Shown here: positions 39,524 to 47,518 of the stretch, in pieces
Layout: each line of letters begins with the position of its first letter
How positions within the stretch are numbered: position 1 is the stretch's first letter
Origin: Enterococcus avium ATCC 14025
GTDB taxonomy: Bacteria; Bacillota; Bacilli; Lactobacillales; Enterococcaceae
Assembly: GCF_000406965.1 (NCBI RefSeq)
Contig: NZ_KE136357.1
Span: forward strand, 758,317-822,316
Reading direction: 5' to 3'
DNA length: 64,000 nucleotides
The notes under the pieces: model-generated
Seen by the model: the letters and a program-made list of their open reading frames with translations, nothing else
Told to the model about the DNA's origin: nothing
Databases searched by the model: none
Position numbers and translations under genes: made by a program

Positions 39524-39582
39524 AAAAAATCTGTACTGCTCCTTTTGCCAAAATTACAAGGCCTGTCAGAAACAGTACAGAT
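39524..39582 (-). terminator. Terminator of the cut microcompartment operon
   Basis: ATCTGTACTG (39529-39538) pairs perfectly with CAGTACAGAT (39573-39582), with a small CCTT/AAGG stem inside the loop. On the minus strand a T-run follows. It lies 26 nt after the last shell gene. Confidence 0.85.
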
Positions 39583-39607
39583 CGATTACCTATTTTTATA
39601 AAAGAAC

Positions 39608-39889
39608 TTATGCATTTGTAGATGGTAAAATTGTTTCTACTTCTGAATGCGGACGTGGGATCACATGAACAGATAATAGTTCACCTACACGCTGAGCCGC
39701 TGCTGCTCCTGCATCGGTTGCCGCTTTTACTGCGCCAACATCACCGCGAACCAAAACGGTCACAATCCCGCCTCCTACACGTTCTTTTCCTACTAATGTA
39801 ACATTGGCTGCCTTCACCATTGCGTCGGCCGCTTCGATTGAACCGATCAATCCTTTTGTTTCGATCATTCCTAATGCATCTGATTTCAT
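39608..39889 (-). CDS. BMC-H shell protein (last gene of the cut operon)
   Basis: This 93-residue protein is one BMC domain of the PduA/EutM/CsoS1 type and forms hexamers that tile the microcompartment shell. It shows [20 protein letters not shown], the pore loop [21 protein letters not shown] and the terminal HVIPRPH strand. Its pore triad is GGG. It is nearly identical (about ten differences) to the first gene of the same operon at 54419-54703, so the operon begins and ends with copies of one gene. Confidence 0.95.
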   Translation of the reverse strand: MKSDALGMIETKGLIGSIEAADAMVKAANVTLVGKERVGGGIVTVLVRGDVGAVKAATDAGAAAAQRVGELLSVHVIPRPHSEVETILPSTNA

Positions 39890-39907
39890 TTTTGTATTCC
39901 TCCTAAA

Positions 39908-40543
39908 TTAATTTCTGATTTTTATTGTTGTTCCTGGCGTAACACCAAGAGCATTGGCTTCTTCCGTATCAATATGACACTCTAAGCCTGAATTCGCAGT
40001 CGCGCGAATTACTACATTGTTTAAGCTTCCGCCGCGTTCACCAGCAAAATCGATCGTCACGACTTGTCCATCAGTCACGCCAAAACGTTCTGCCTCTTCC
40101 GGCAGCATATGAATATGACGTTTCGCGATAATTACCCCTTTAGCCATTTCAAATGCGCCATTGGGGCCAATCAATGTTAAGCCAGGTGTACCATTTAAAT
40201 CACCAGATAACCGTAACGCACCCTTTACTCCAAGTTTGAACGTATCGCTTTGTAAAATTTCTACTTGCGTTTCTGCTCTCACAGGACCTAAAATCCGGAC
40301 CTTTTCAATTACTCCTTTGGGACCGGCGAGCGTGACACATTCTTTGCAAGCATATTGTCCCGGTTGCGAGAGATCCTTTAGCTTAGTTAATTGATAGTGA
40401 TTGCCAAACAGCTTCTCTAATGCAGCTTGACTTAAATGGATATGACGATTTGAAATCCCTACTGGAATCGAATCATCATTTGGGACATCTTCAGGATTTA
40501 AATGCGCCATAATGGCATTTAAAATCACTTCATAATCTTCCAT
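39908..40543 (-). CDS. pduL: PduL-type phosphate acyltransferase (phosphotransacylase)
   Basis: The 211-residue enzyme converts acetyl-CoA and phosphate to acetyl phosphate and recycles CoA inside the compartment. The two duplicated beta-barrel halves each have the metal-binding His motif: SNRHIHLS at about residue 32 and AKRHIHML at about residue 145. The first 20 residues (MEDYEVILNAIMAHL) form a short amphipathic helix plus a linker, as in PduL proteins that are targeted to a shell lumen. A further conserved pattern GPVRAETQVEIL supports the family. It lies between the shell gene at 39608 and the aldehyde dehydrogenase. Confidence 0.95.
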   Translation of the reverse strand: MEDYEVILNAIMAHLNPEDVPNDDSIPVGISNRHIHLSQAALEKLFGNHYQLTKLKDLSQPGQYACKECVTLAGPKGVIEKVRILGPVRAETQVEILQSDTFKLGVKGALRLSGDLNGTPGLTLIGPNGAFEMAKGVIIAKRHIHMLPEEAERFGVTDGQVVTIDFAGERGGSLNNVVIRATANSGLECHIDTEEANALGVTPGTTIKIRN

Positions 40544-40575
40544 TCCTACTCCTTCAATTCTTTATTTGCTTCAAT

Positions 40576-42132
40576 TTAAGCATTCATTTGGGTTAAAACT
40601 TTCCGCACGACTTCTGCCAACTCTGATAATTCTGCTGCCGAAAAATCCTTCATACTTGAATTGTCCATTTCCCCCTCTGATGGCTGGCTCGCTTCCACTG
40701 GCTTTGCGGTCAAACAGGCATCTAGTGGCTCTTCCAGTTCTGGATGAGAAAAACTAGTATCCTCAGCCAATAAAGTCGTCACGTCCTTTAAGCCGTATGC
40801 GACTTTTTTAATGTTTAATAAATGCTTCGGACTAACATTTTCAGAAACAGAGCTGCCGCCAAAGGTTCCACAACCTAGCGTGAAGGAAATTGGCAACCCA
40901 GTACTAATTCCTGTTCCTCCTTGGCTGCCTCCTGTATTCACTAAAATACGTGAAGCCGGCTTCGCCGCAAATTTCAAAACAATGTCGCGATTATTCGTAT
41001 GAATACTCATGGTATGTCCGATGCCGTTTTGTAATAATTCGATGCTCAAGTGACAGGCTTCCTCCCAATCCTTGACGGTATAAAAGGCTAAAACAGTCGT
41101 CAATTTTTCAAATGACAACGGATTTCCCGCTCCGACACCGTTTTGACGACCAATCAAAACAGTCGTTGAATGTGGAACAGTAAAACCGGCTGCTTCTGCG
41201 ATCACTTGCGGCTTACGCCCGACAAATTTCGCATTCATCGCATGACCCCCGCCTTTGAAAAGCAGCCCGCAGACTTTTGCGGTCTCCTCTTCAGACATAA
41301 AGTAACCACCTTGAGCTTTCAATTCAGCAATAACCTCAGCTTCATTGATCTCTTCACAAATAATCGACTGCTCAGAGGCACAGATCGTTCCATTATCAAA
41401 GGTTTTACTTGCAATAATTTGTGAAACAGCCTTTTTGACATCAGCGCTTCTCTCAATATAAGCAGGAGAATTCCCCGCTCCTACACCGATAGCAGGTTTT
41501 CCTGAACTATAGGCAGCCTTTACCATTCCCGGCCCGCCAGTAGCGATAATCAAGCTTACTTCATCAGCATGCATTAATTCATTTGTTGACGCCATCGTTG
41601 GTGTCGAGACACAGCTAATAATGCCTTTGGGTGCTCCGGCTGCTTCTGCAGCACGACTCATCATGCCCGCAGCCTTCTTCGTACATTCTGCAGCCGCAGG
41701 ATGCGGAGCAAACACGATAGCATTCCGTGATTTCAATGCCACCATTGCCTTGAAAATAACCGTTGATGTGGGGTTGGTTGAAGGGATAATTCCTAAGACT
41801 AGCCCCACTGGCTCCGCCACATCAAGGGTCCCTTTAGTCGTATCTTCAGCGATAATCCCAACGGTTTTTTCATCTTTGATTTCTTCGTATAGCAACGTTC
41901 CGGCTGCATGATTCTTGTAAGCCTTATCCGCTACTGTTCCAAAACCAGTCTCCTCCACAGCAGCTTTAGCTAAACAAACAGAAAATTTTTCTGCTGCTTC
42001 CTTCATACTTTTTAGAATTGCATCGACTTGCTCTTGACTAAAGGTCGCAAATTCTTGAGCAGCCCTTTCTCCAGCTCGGGCTAAGTCTCGCGCTTCCTGT
42101 ACGGAACATAAATCTTTGTCAAACTTGTTCAT
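40576..42132 (-). CDS. CoA-acylating acetaldehyde dehydrogenase (PduP/EutE/CutF type)
   Basis: The 518-residue enzyme oxidises the acetaldehyde made by CutC to acetyl-CoA with NAD. The catalytic Cys is C251 in NGTICASEQ, the oxyanion Asn is N120 in IPSTNPTST, and the cofactor loop is GVGAGNSPAY. The C-terminus carries an Ala/Glu/Ser-rich linker and then an amphipathic helix (AAELSELAEVVRKVLTQM, about residues 500-517), the usual form of an encapsulation peptide. Compared with the related protein at 51049, this copy has all catalytic residues and is the active enzyme of the pathway. It is followed by pduL. Confidence 0.95.
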   Translation of the reverse strand: MNKFDKDLCSVQEARDLARAGERAAQEFATFSQEQVDAILKSMKEAAEKFSVCLAKAAVEETGFGTVADKAYKNHAAGTLLYEEIKDEKTVGIIAEDTTKGTLDVAEPVGLVLGIIPSTNPTSTVIFKAMVALKSRNAIVFAPHPAAAECTKKAAGMMSRAAEAAGAPKGIISCVSTPTMASTNELMHADEVSLIIATGGPGMVKAAYSSGKPAIGVGAGNSPAYIERSADVKKAVSQIIASKTFDNGTICASEQSIICEEINEAEVIAELKAQGGYFMSEEETAKVCGLLFKGGGHAMNAKFVGRKPQVIAEAAGFTVPHSTTVLIGRQNGVGAGNPLSFEKLTTVLAFYTVKDWEEACHLSIELLQNGIGHTMSIHTNNRDIVLKFAAKPASRILVNTGGSQGGTGISTGLPISFTLGCGTFGGSSVSENVSPKHLLNIKKVAYGLKDVTTLLAEDTSFSHPELEEPLDACLTAKPVEASQPSEGEMDNSSMKDFSAAELSELAEVVRKVLTQMNA

Positions 42133-42217
42133 TTTTATGTGACTCCTTTAGCGCTAAAATTTTTAAACAGAATTCTTCTCATCAGTTTGGCGGAAATGCA
42201 GCCTCTGAAGACAGTCA

Positions 42218-42835
42218 CTAGCCTTTTTGAAAATGTAAGCTCAATGCAGAAACAAGCTGTTCCTTATTGGCTTTATGCACATCCTTTTTACTGATAGCAA
42301 AATTAGTTTGCTTTTTCGCAAGTTTTCGCAGGTCAATAACTTTCATTTCAGTCAATGCTGCTTCCATTTCCGCTATTTTTCCAGTCTTTCCCCATTGTGA
42401 AAGGGTAGCCCCTGAAATTATTGGGCTTAATGTGGCTTCTGATTCCTGACTACCTTCAATAATTGTCTCTTCATGATTTTCATTTGAGATTAACACTTCT
42501 TCCGCATCCTGAGGTGTCTCCTCAACAATAGATACTGATTCATCACTAGACTCCTGAATCTCTTCCTTTCTTTCAAAAAGGCTTAAGCTTTTATCAGGAC
42601 GTGGAATAACGTGAGTTGTTACGAGTAAAGTTGCCTCGAGCTTTGTCACAGCGGAAGCCGCAGCATCCACTGCCGTTTTGACTGCTCCCACATCGCCTGA
42701 GACCATTACCGTCACTAGTCCACCGCCGACAATTTCTTTTTGCGTTAAGCTCACTTCCGCTGTTTTCAGCATGACATCACTGGCCTCGATCGCAGCCAAT
42801 AAGCCCTTTGTTTCAACTAATCCTAATGCGTTCAT
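42218..42835 (-). CDS. BMC shell protein with acidic linker and C-terminal Rho-N/SAP-like segment
   Basis: The first 90 residues of this 205-residue protein are a BMC-H domain ([20 protein letters not shown], pore IVGGGLV, terminal HVIPRPD). Residues 95-145 are a highly acidic linker rich in Glu and Ser. The last 60 residues ([20 protein letters not shown], then [13 protein letters not shown] and ISKANKE-like [16 protein letters not shown]) resemble the small helix-extended-helix fold found in Rho N-terminal and SAP domains. EutK is the known precedent of a BMC protein with a nucleic-acid-binding-like tail, though of a different fold. The tail may bind a cargo enzyme or RNA/DNA. Function is inference. 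Confidence 0.8.
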   Translation of the reverse strand: MNALGLVETKGLLAAIEASDVMLKTAEVSLTQKEIVGGGLVTVMVSGDVGAVKTAVDAAASAVTKLEATLLVTTHVIPRPDKSLSLFERKEEIQESSDESVSIVEETPQDAEEVLISNENHEETIIEGSQESEATLSPIISGATLSQWGKTGKIAEMEAALTEMKVIDLRKLAKKQTNFAISKKDVHKANKEQLVSALSLHFQKG

Positions 42836-42876
42836 TGTCTACTCCTTCATCGTACACGTTGTCGGCACAATTTTTT

Positions 42877-43482
42877 TTACAGCAAATCTGACCAGTTCGC
42901 TGGATACGTTGCATAAAACAGCCTCACTTTATCATTAGAACCCCAAGTGACTTTGCTGCCTTTTGGTACGAAAACAACATCTCCTGGACATGCTGTAAAT
43001 TTTTGACCTTCGATCGTAATTTCTAAATTTCCACTAATCACGTAATCAATCTCTTCGTAACTGAGTTCCCAATCAAAACGTGATTGATCAATTTCCAAAA
43101 AGCCTGCACTGATTTTCGCCTCTTCTTTACTGATGAGTTCTTGATAAAAAACCTGCGCTTCAGGATTGCCCGTTTCAAAGGGTTTCATTTCCACAGTGTT
43201 GCCTTTTACAACTTTTAATCCACTTGCGTGCTTTTCACATTGAAAGGGGTTTGTTTCACCGGCTAAAATCATTTTTAATAGCTGCAACAAGGTCTCCTGA
43301 TTCAGTTCATCAGGCAAATTGAGCTCTTTTGATTGCGGTTCACAGGATTCGTTTAACGGAACATGCAGTTCTTCGATTAAATCCTGTGCAGCGGGTGTAA
43401 TGATCGTGTTTTGATTAACACAAAGAGGTACACCCGCTTCATGCGCTTTTGTTACATCCTCCAGACATATTAATTTCTTCAT
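42877..43482 (-). CDS. eutQ: EutQ-like cupin protein
   Basis: The 201-residue protein has an N-terminal tail with the recurrent microcompartment pattern KLICLEDVTKA ... ITPAAQDLIEE and a C-terminal single cupin (about 120-195: FDWELSYEEIDYVISGNLEI, then CPGDVVFVPKGSKVTW). EutQ of Salmonella has acetate kinase activity and is needed for compartment formation. Here it could complete the route acetyl phosphate to acetate with ATP gain, since no ackA/pduW gene is in the operon. That role is inference from the family. Confidence 0.85.
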   Translation of the reverse strand: MKKLICLEDVTKAHEAGVPLCVNQNTIITPAAQDLIEELHVPLNESCEPQSKELNLPDELNQETLLQLLKMILAGETNPFQCEKHASGLKVVKGNTVEMKPFETGNPEAQVFYQELISKEEAKISAGFLEIDQSRFDWELSYEEIDYVISGNLEITIEGQKFTACPGDVVFVPKGSKVTWGSNDKVRLFYATYPANWSDLL

Positions 43483-43497
43483 TGCACCTGATCCTCT

Positions 43498-43761
43498 CTA
43501 TACAGATTCACAGCCTTCATCGATAATACCGATCACCGCAGCATCGACTGGAATCGCATCATCTTCCAGCATTCTTCTCGCAGCACTGCCGCAAGTAACA
43601 ATCACTCGATCACCAATCCCTGCACCAATCACATCACAAACGATCATCTGCTCGCCATCACGCGATCCGCCGATGATTTCTGCAATCATTAGCTTCAGGC
43701 CGTTCAGTTGCTCTGATTTTCGTGTTGCCCAAATATTATCGATTAATCGTGCTGTTACCAT
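43498..43761 (-). CDS. eutN: EutN/CcmL-family pentameric vertex protein (BMC-P)
   Basis: The 87-residue protein closes the vertices of the shell as a pentamer. It has the beta-barrel pattern MVTARLIDNIWATRKSEQL, GLKLMIAEI, VIGAGIGDRVIVTCGSAARR and the terminal AAVIGIIDEG. Length is normal. It is the only vertex protein in the operon. Its start overlaps the stop of the GrpU-like gene by 7 nt. Confidence 0.95.
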   Translation of the reverse strand: MVTARLIDNIWATRKSEQLNGLKLMIAEIIGGSRDGEQMIVCDVIGAGIGDRVIVTCGSAARRMLEDDAIPVDAAVIGIIDEGCESV

Positions 43762-44054
43762 TTTCGTTCCTTCTCTTTTCGTTTGATTTCCTCGATTGCT
43801 GCTTCAACAGATGCGGTATCACCAAAAATCGCTAACAAGATCATATTTTGCGGACAACTTCCGCGAATATCCTCCACGGTGACGCCCACTGCCTTTTCTG
43901 CAACATCAGCCGCACAGACCATTTCAATCAATTTCCCTTGAACCAATCCTACTGCATCAGGTATCTCCAGTGCTGCTTTAGGACCAGAGCCTTTCCGACG
44001 ATTTAAGATAGCCAGCGTTCCTTCACCGGGAGATTTAATCATTCGACAATCCAT
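43755..44054 (-). CDS. Divergent BMC-domain protein with a Cys at the pore (GrpU-like)
   Basis: This 99-residue protein is a diverged BMC domain (LEIPDAVGLVQGKLIEMVCAADVAEKA at residues 28-54 and ASVEAAIEEIKRKEKERKW at the end), preceded by a 25-residue N-terminal extension (KSPGEGTLAILNRRKGSGPK). The pore region reads RGSCPQN, placing a Cys at the sixfold axis. GrpU proteins of glycyl-radical compartments bind an iron-sulfur cluster through a pore Cys, and this one fits that group in position and context. Assignment as GrpU is likely, not certain. GGAGGGA precedes the ATG. Confidence 0.7.
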   Translation of the reverse strand: MDCRMIKSPGEGTLAILNRRKGSGPKAALEIPDAVGLVQGKLIEMVCAADVAEKAVGVTVEDIRGSCPQNMILLAIFGDTASVEAAIEEIKRKEKERKW

Positions 44055-44153
44055 TTGCTGTCCCTCCTTTATTTCACCAAACGTTTTCTTCTTTCTGGCA
44101 ATAGGTTAAACGCATAAATCGACTACTTTAAGACTTTTAACCTGCTGCCAAAG

Positions 44154-44993
44154 CTACAAAGCTTCATCTGTACAACTCAACGCGATGCCTAACGGAGTAA
44201 CAAACATCGGATTCAATGGCTTGTACGTTTTGATTTTGGTTTTTGCTTCAATGATTTTCTCAATCCCTGTTAAACAAGCCGTTCCGCCAACCAAATACAG
44301 ACCATTGATCTCAAAACCGGCAATTTGTTCGGTAATGATCGTTGCGATTTTTTCTACTACTGGCTTCAAAACAGCAATCAACTCTTGATGATTATCTTGA
44401 TTTCGTTTATAAAGCTCCGCTTCTGAAAAAGAAACCTTGTATGCACCTGCCGTTACAAGTGTTAAGTGAGTACCGCCAGTCGCCTCATCCACGACTTTTA
44501 CAACTTCACCATTTTTGATAATGGATATACCTGTCGTTCCGCCACCGATATCGACGACAGCACCGTTTTGAATCGCTAAGACCTGATTGGCCGCAGTAGG
44601 TTCATCCAACACATTCGTCAATTCAAAACCGGCTCCTTGAACAACATTCTTGATCGCGCCGCCATCTAACGCATCTGTTCCTGGAGGAATTGCCGCCGCT
44701 GCATAAATTAGTTCTGTATCCAGTTTTTCTTCTAATTCAGCCTTCAGCTCTTTCACGATGGTAATCGCACCAATGTAGTCCACGACCATCCCATCTCGCA
44801 CGACATCTGCATAGCGATAAGCCCCTGCCACTGGTTGATAGTTTTCATCCATTACAGCTAAAACGATACAAGCTGTCCCAAGATCGACACCGGTATAAAA
44901 TGTACGTGTTGAATTTTTCTTTGGTTTGTTTATCACTGCTTCAAATTCTGCGACTAAGTGGTCACAGGCAGATATATCGGACATAGTCATCAC
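44154..44993 (-). CDS. eutJ: EutJ-like actin/Hsp70-fold chaperone
   Basis: The 279-residue protein of the ASKHA superfamily shows the phosphate-1 loop TGVDLGTACIVLAV at about residues 35-48, the adenosine/phosphate-2 loop AVVDIGGGTTGISI at about 145-158, and YLVGGTACLTGIEKI near 235. EutJ is thought to act as a chaperone for signature enzymes of microcompartments. GGAGGA lies about 8 nt before a GTG at 44993 and 11 nt before an ATG at 44990; either may be used. An upstream TTG (45008) overlaps the ribosome binding site. A 99-nt gap follows before the GrpU-like gene. Confidence 0.85.
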   Translation of the reverse strand: MMTMSDISACDHLVAEFEAVINKPKKNSTRTFYTGVDLGTACIVLAVMDENYQPVAGAYRYADVVRDGMVVDYIGAITIVKELKAELEEKLDTELIYAAAAIPPGTDALDGGAIKNVVQGAGFELTNVLDEPTAANQVLAIQNGAVVDIGGGTTGISIIKNGEVVKVVDEATGGTHLTLVTAGAYKVSFSEAELYKRNQDNHQELIAVLKPVVEKIATIITEQIAGFEINGLYLVGGTACLTGIEKIIEAKTKIKTYKPLNPMFVTPLGIALSCTDEAL

Positions 44994-45020
44994 AAGCGAT
45001 TCCTCCAAGTTTTTAACATT

Positions 45021-45587
45021 TTAAAGCTTTTCTAGCTGTTCGATTTCTTTTGCAATTAAATAGATCAATTGCTCTAAAGCTGCTTGTTGTTCGAGTGTGA
45101 CACAGGTTTGAATCGTTTTCGCATAGATGATTGCGCGTCTCAATTTTAAAGCAACCTTACCTCCAGGCTGAAAAATCTGAACCTCGCTGATTTCAGAAAG
45201 TTCAATCGGTTGATCTTTTTCATTTTCATTGCAAGGAAGCTCTTCAAGATTTTGCGTTGCAATTGTTTTTACAAGTTGAGTCAAAGCGGTTATTCGTTTA
45301 CAGCTAGCTGAACAAACATTTCTCGCCTCTAACGCCGCTTCCCACAGTTCGACTTCTAATAACGGAAAAAAAGTCTTATGCTTGGACACTAAAGCCAGAT
45401 TTTTCATCATTTCATCGGACGACCCTCCAGCAGTATCCGTTTCATCATGCGTTACAATCGGAATCTGATGATCCGTCAAAAACTGTTTCGCTCCAGGAGT
45501 CAAACGCTCATTTTTTGTTAACAAAAAACGTTCTATTGATTTCTGACGATTTTTTAACTGTAATTCCTGCTCAGTAATAAAACGCAT
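45021..45587 (-). CDS. EutT-like protein (cobalamin adenosyltransferase-related)
   Basis: The 188-residue protein starts MRFITEQELQ and has LTPGAKQFLTDHQIPIV at about residues 30-46, the N-terminal pattern shared by EutT and other microcompartment accessory proteins. The rest is helical with a Cys pair (CSASCKR) and a C-terminal helix bundle like that of EutT-type ATP:corrinoid adenosyltransferases. The pathway in this operon needs no B12, so the activity is doubtful and the protein may have been adapted. The ATG at 45587 overlaps the dehydrogenase stop in an ATGA arrangement and has GAGGTG 7 nt upstream; a GTG at 45593 sits too close to it. Confidence 0.65.
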   Translation of the reverse strand: MRFITEQELQLKNRQKSIERFLLTKNERLTPGAKQFLTDHQIPIVTHDETDTAGGSSDEMMKNLALVSKHKTFFPLLEVELWEAALEARNVCSASCKRITALTQLVKTIATQNLEELPCNENEKDQPIELSEISEVQIFQPGGKVALKLRRAIIYAKTIQTCVTLEQQAALEQLIYLIAKEIEQLEKL

Positions 45588-46726
45588 CAGCACTCACCTC
45601 GACAAATTCTGGCGTAAATACCTGCCAGATCCGCCACCGTAACCTGCCGCGGATTGGTTAATGTACATTTGTCCTTCAATGCTGCTTCTGCCATCTCTGG
45701 AATTGCAGCGATAAACGCATCTTCATTAATTCCTAGATCTGTTACGAACTTCGGAATATCGAGTTTTCGGGTTAATTTTTGGATACCTGCAATCAAAAGA
45801 TTGACCGTCGTTCTTTCTGTTGTTGAGCATATTCCCAATAGGTTCGCCGCTTCAGCATACTTACTCAAAGCAGGCAGATCTTGATTGCTTTCAATTCCCG
45901 CATTAAAGCTAATAACATGTGGCAATAATATGGCATTAGCTCGACCATGAGGAATATGAAAACGTCCCCCCAGCGCATGAGCCAAGCTGTGGCAAATTCC
46001 TAACGAGGCTTCGCTAAAGGCCATTCCCGCTAAACATGAAGCGTTATGAATTCTCTCTCGCCGTTGTGCATCTTCACCATCAGCCACTGCCTTAGCTAGA
46101 TCCTGCCAAACAATCCTCATCGCTTTTTCCCCACAAGCATCCGTAAAGTCTGTGGCATTTGTTGAAACATATGCCTCTAAGGTGTGAGTCAAAACATCGA
46201 TACCGGTATCCGCAGTCACACTGCTAGGAACCGTTAGGGTAAAAACTGGATCTAAAATTGCAATATCAGGAATCATCGCATCATCCACCAAAGCATATTT
46301 GCCATTAACGGATGGATCGGAAATAACCGCAAAAGATGTGACCTCACTACCAGTACCACTCGTTGTTGGTATACAGATTAATTGCACAGCTGATTCGATC
46401 CCTGCCTGTTGATAGATTTGTCGAACCGCTTTTGCCGTATCTAAGGCAGAACCACCACCTAAAGCAATAATTGTATCCGGTTGAAAATCTGCCGCATAGG
46501 CAACCCCTTTGGTTACTACTTCAATCGTAGGATCAGGAACGATTTCAGAAAAAATTTGATACGAGCTGTTCGCTTCCGACAAAATGGCTGTGACCTTTTT
46601 TACCATTCCGCTTATTACCATGAAAGGGTCACAAATAACTAAGGCCCGTTGGCATCGGCAATCTTTCAGATAAGTTGTGGCGTTGCTGCCGGAATATATT
46701 TTTGTTGCCATTTTAAAACTCCCCAT
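45587..46726 (-). CDS. Iron-containing alcohol dehydrogenase (PduQ/EutG/CutO type)
   Basis: The 379-residue enzyme reduces acetaldehyde to ethanol and regenerates NAD inside the compartment. It shows the NAD loop GGGSALDTAKAVR at about residues 90-102, PTTSGTGSEVTSFAVI, metal ligand Asp in TADTGIDVLTH, and His ligands in SLAHALGG and IPHGRANA. The N-terminus MGSFKMATKIYSG aligns with PduQ better than a start at the second Met, so the first ATG (46726, AAGGGGG upstream) is preferred. It overlaps the EutP-like gene by 14 nt and the EutT-like gene by 1 nt. Confidence 0.9.
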   Translation of the reverse strand: MGSFKMATKIYSGSNATTYLKDCRCQRALVICDPFMVISGMVKKVTAILSEANSSYQIFSEIVPDPTIEVVTKGVAYAADFQPDTIIALGGGSALDTAKAVRQIYQQAGIESAVQLICIPTTSGTGSEVTSFAVISDPSVNGKYALVDDAMIPDIAILDPVFTLTVPSSVTADTGIDVLTHTLEAYVSTNATDFTDACGEKAMRIVWQDLAKAVADGEDAQRRERIHNASCLAGMAFSEASLGICHSLAHALGGRFHIPHGRANAILLPHVISFNAGIESNQDLPALSKYAEAANLLGICSTTERTTVNLLIAGIQKLTRKLDIPKFVTDLGINEDAFIAAIPEMAEAALKDKCTLTNPRQVTVADLAGIYARICRGEC

Positions 46727-47165
46727 TCTCTCGCCCCCTTCCTAAAATTATTTGTTCTATTTGATGCAGCTCTTCTTTTTCCAAGTCAAGAACCAGATCA
46801 ACCTGCTCAAGTCCACAAGCCAGAAGTTGCGCTTTGGCTTGCTGCAAGGCAGACTCTTCATAAGATTTGTGATAGGTGACGATTCCATAAATAGGAATTC
46901 GAAAAACCTTCGCAAAATTTGGCGGATAGCTGTGGCGTTTTGCAATAACTGGCTGTAAAAAGATTCCACAAGACGCCGTTTGCTGTAAAGCAATCACATG
47001 CTTATGCATCCAAGGACTTTCCAAATAGCTGTCTGGAACAAGGATTGTCCGTCGATAATACATGATATTGGCGACTTTCTTTAATGGTTGCGCGTTTGTT
47101 TTTTCCAGATAATTCGCGATTTTCAGTTTGCCGCTTTCTCTTGGTCCAACCAAAAGGATTCTCAC
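46713..47165 (-). CDS. eutP: EutP/PduV-like small GTPase-fold protein with degenerate P-loop
   Basis: The 150-residue protein starts MRILLVGPRESGKLKIANYL, the EutP/PduV pattern (typically G-x4-G-K-S/T). Here the last P-loop position is Leu instead of Ser/Thr, which would weaken Mg-nucleotide binding. The middle reads NIMYYRRTILVPDSYLESPW, matching the switch region with PG(S/E)Y(L/I) of EutP. PduV has been linked to compartment movement along filaments; EutP was reported to have acetate kinase activity in some species. The role here is unclear. It overlaps the shell gene upstream by 4 nt. Confidence 0.8.
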   Translation of the reverse strand: MRILLVGPRESGKLKIANYLEKTNAQPLKKVANIMYYRRTILVPDSYLESPWMHKHVIALQQTASCGIFLQPVIAKRHSYPPNFAKVFRIPIYGIVTYHKSYEESALQQAKAQLLACGLEQVDLVLDLEKEELHQIEQIILGRGRENGEF

Positions 47166-47506
47166 GTTCGAGTCACATCCACTACGCTGAAGTGCAATAC
47201 CTCTTTAAAAACCCGTAGCACTTCGGTCAAGCTTGTTTCAACACTTTCGACATCTCCTGTAATAACTACCGAACCAGTAAAGCGATCTAGAAATCCAATT
47301 TCAACATCTGCTACTTTCGCTGCTGTATCTGCTGCGATCATTGCAGTTTCAAAAGGAGACAAGGTCAAGATACCAATCGCTCCTGCTGCGTCGATTCCTA
47401 ATGATTGATAAACACTCGCGATGGGTGCTGCTATGACATGCGCCAACGTAATCTGTTTTCCAGGCACAGACTCTTCAATCACTCGCTGAGCTAATAATTC
47501 TGACAT
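47162..47506 (-). CDS. eutS: EutS/PduU-type circularly permuted BMC-H shell protein
   Basis: The 114-residue protein closely follows EutS: EESVPGKQITLAHVIAAP near the N-terminus, DAAGAIGILTLSPFETAMIAADTAAK as two adjacent segments, GFLDRFTGSVVITGDVE and a C-terminal VVDVTRT. These are the permuted BMC fold and N-terminal strand that forms a small beta-barrel over the pore. It is placed just after cutD and starts 12 nt from it. Confidence 0.9.
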   Translation of the reverse strand: MSELLAQRVIEESVPGKQITLAHVIAAPIASVYQSLGIDAAGAIGILTLSPFETAMIAADTAAKVADVEIGFLDRFTGSVVITGDVESVETSLTEVLRVFKEVLHFSVVDVTRT

Positions 47507-47518
47507 TGTTCCGCCTCC

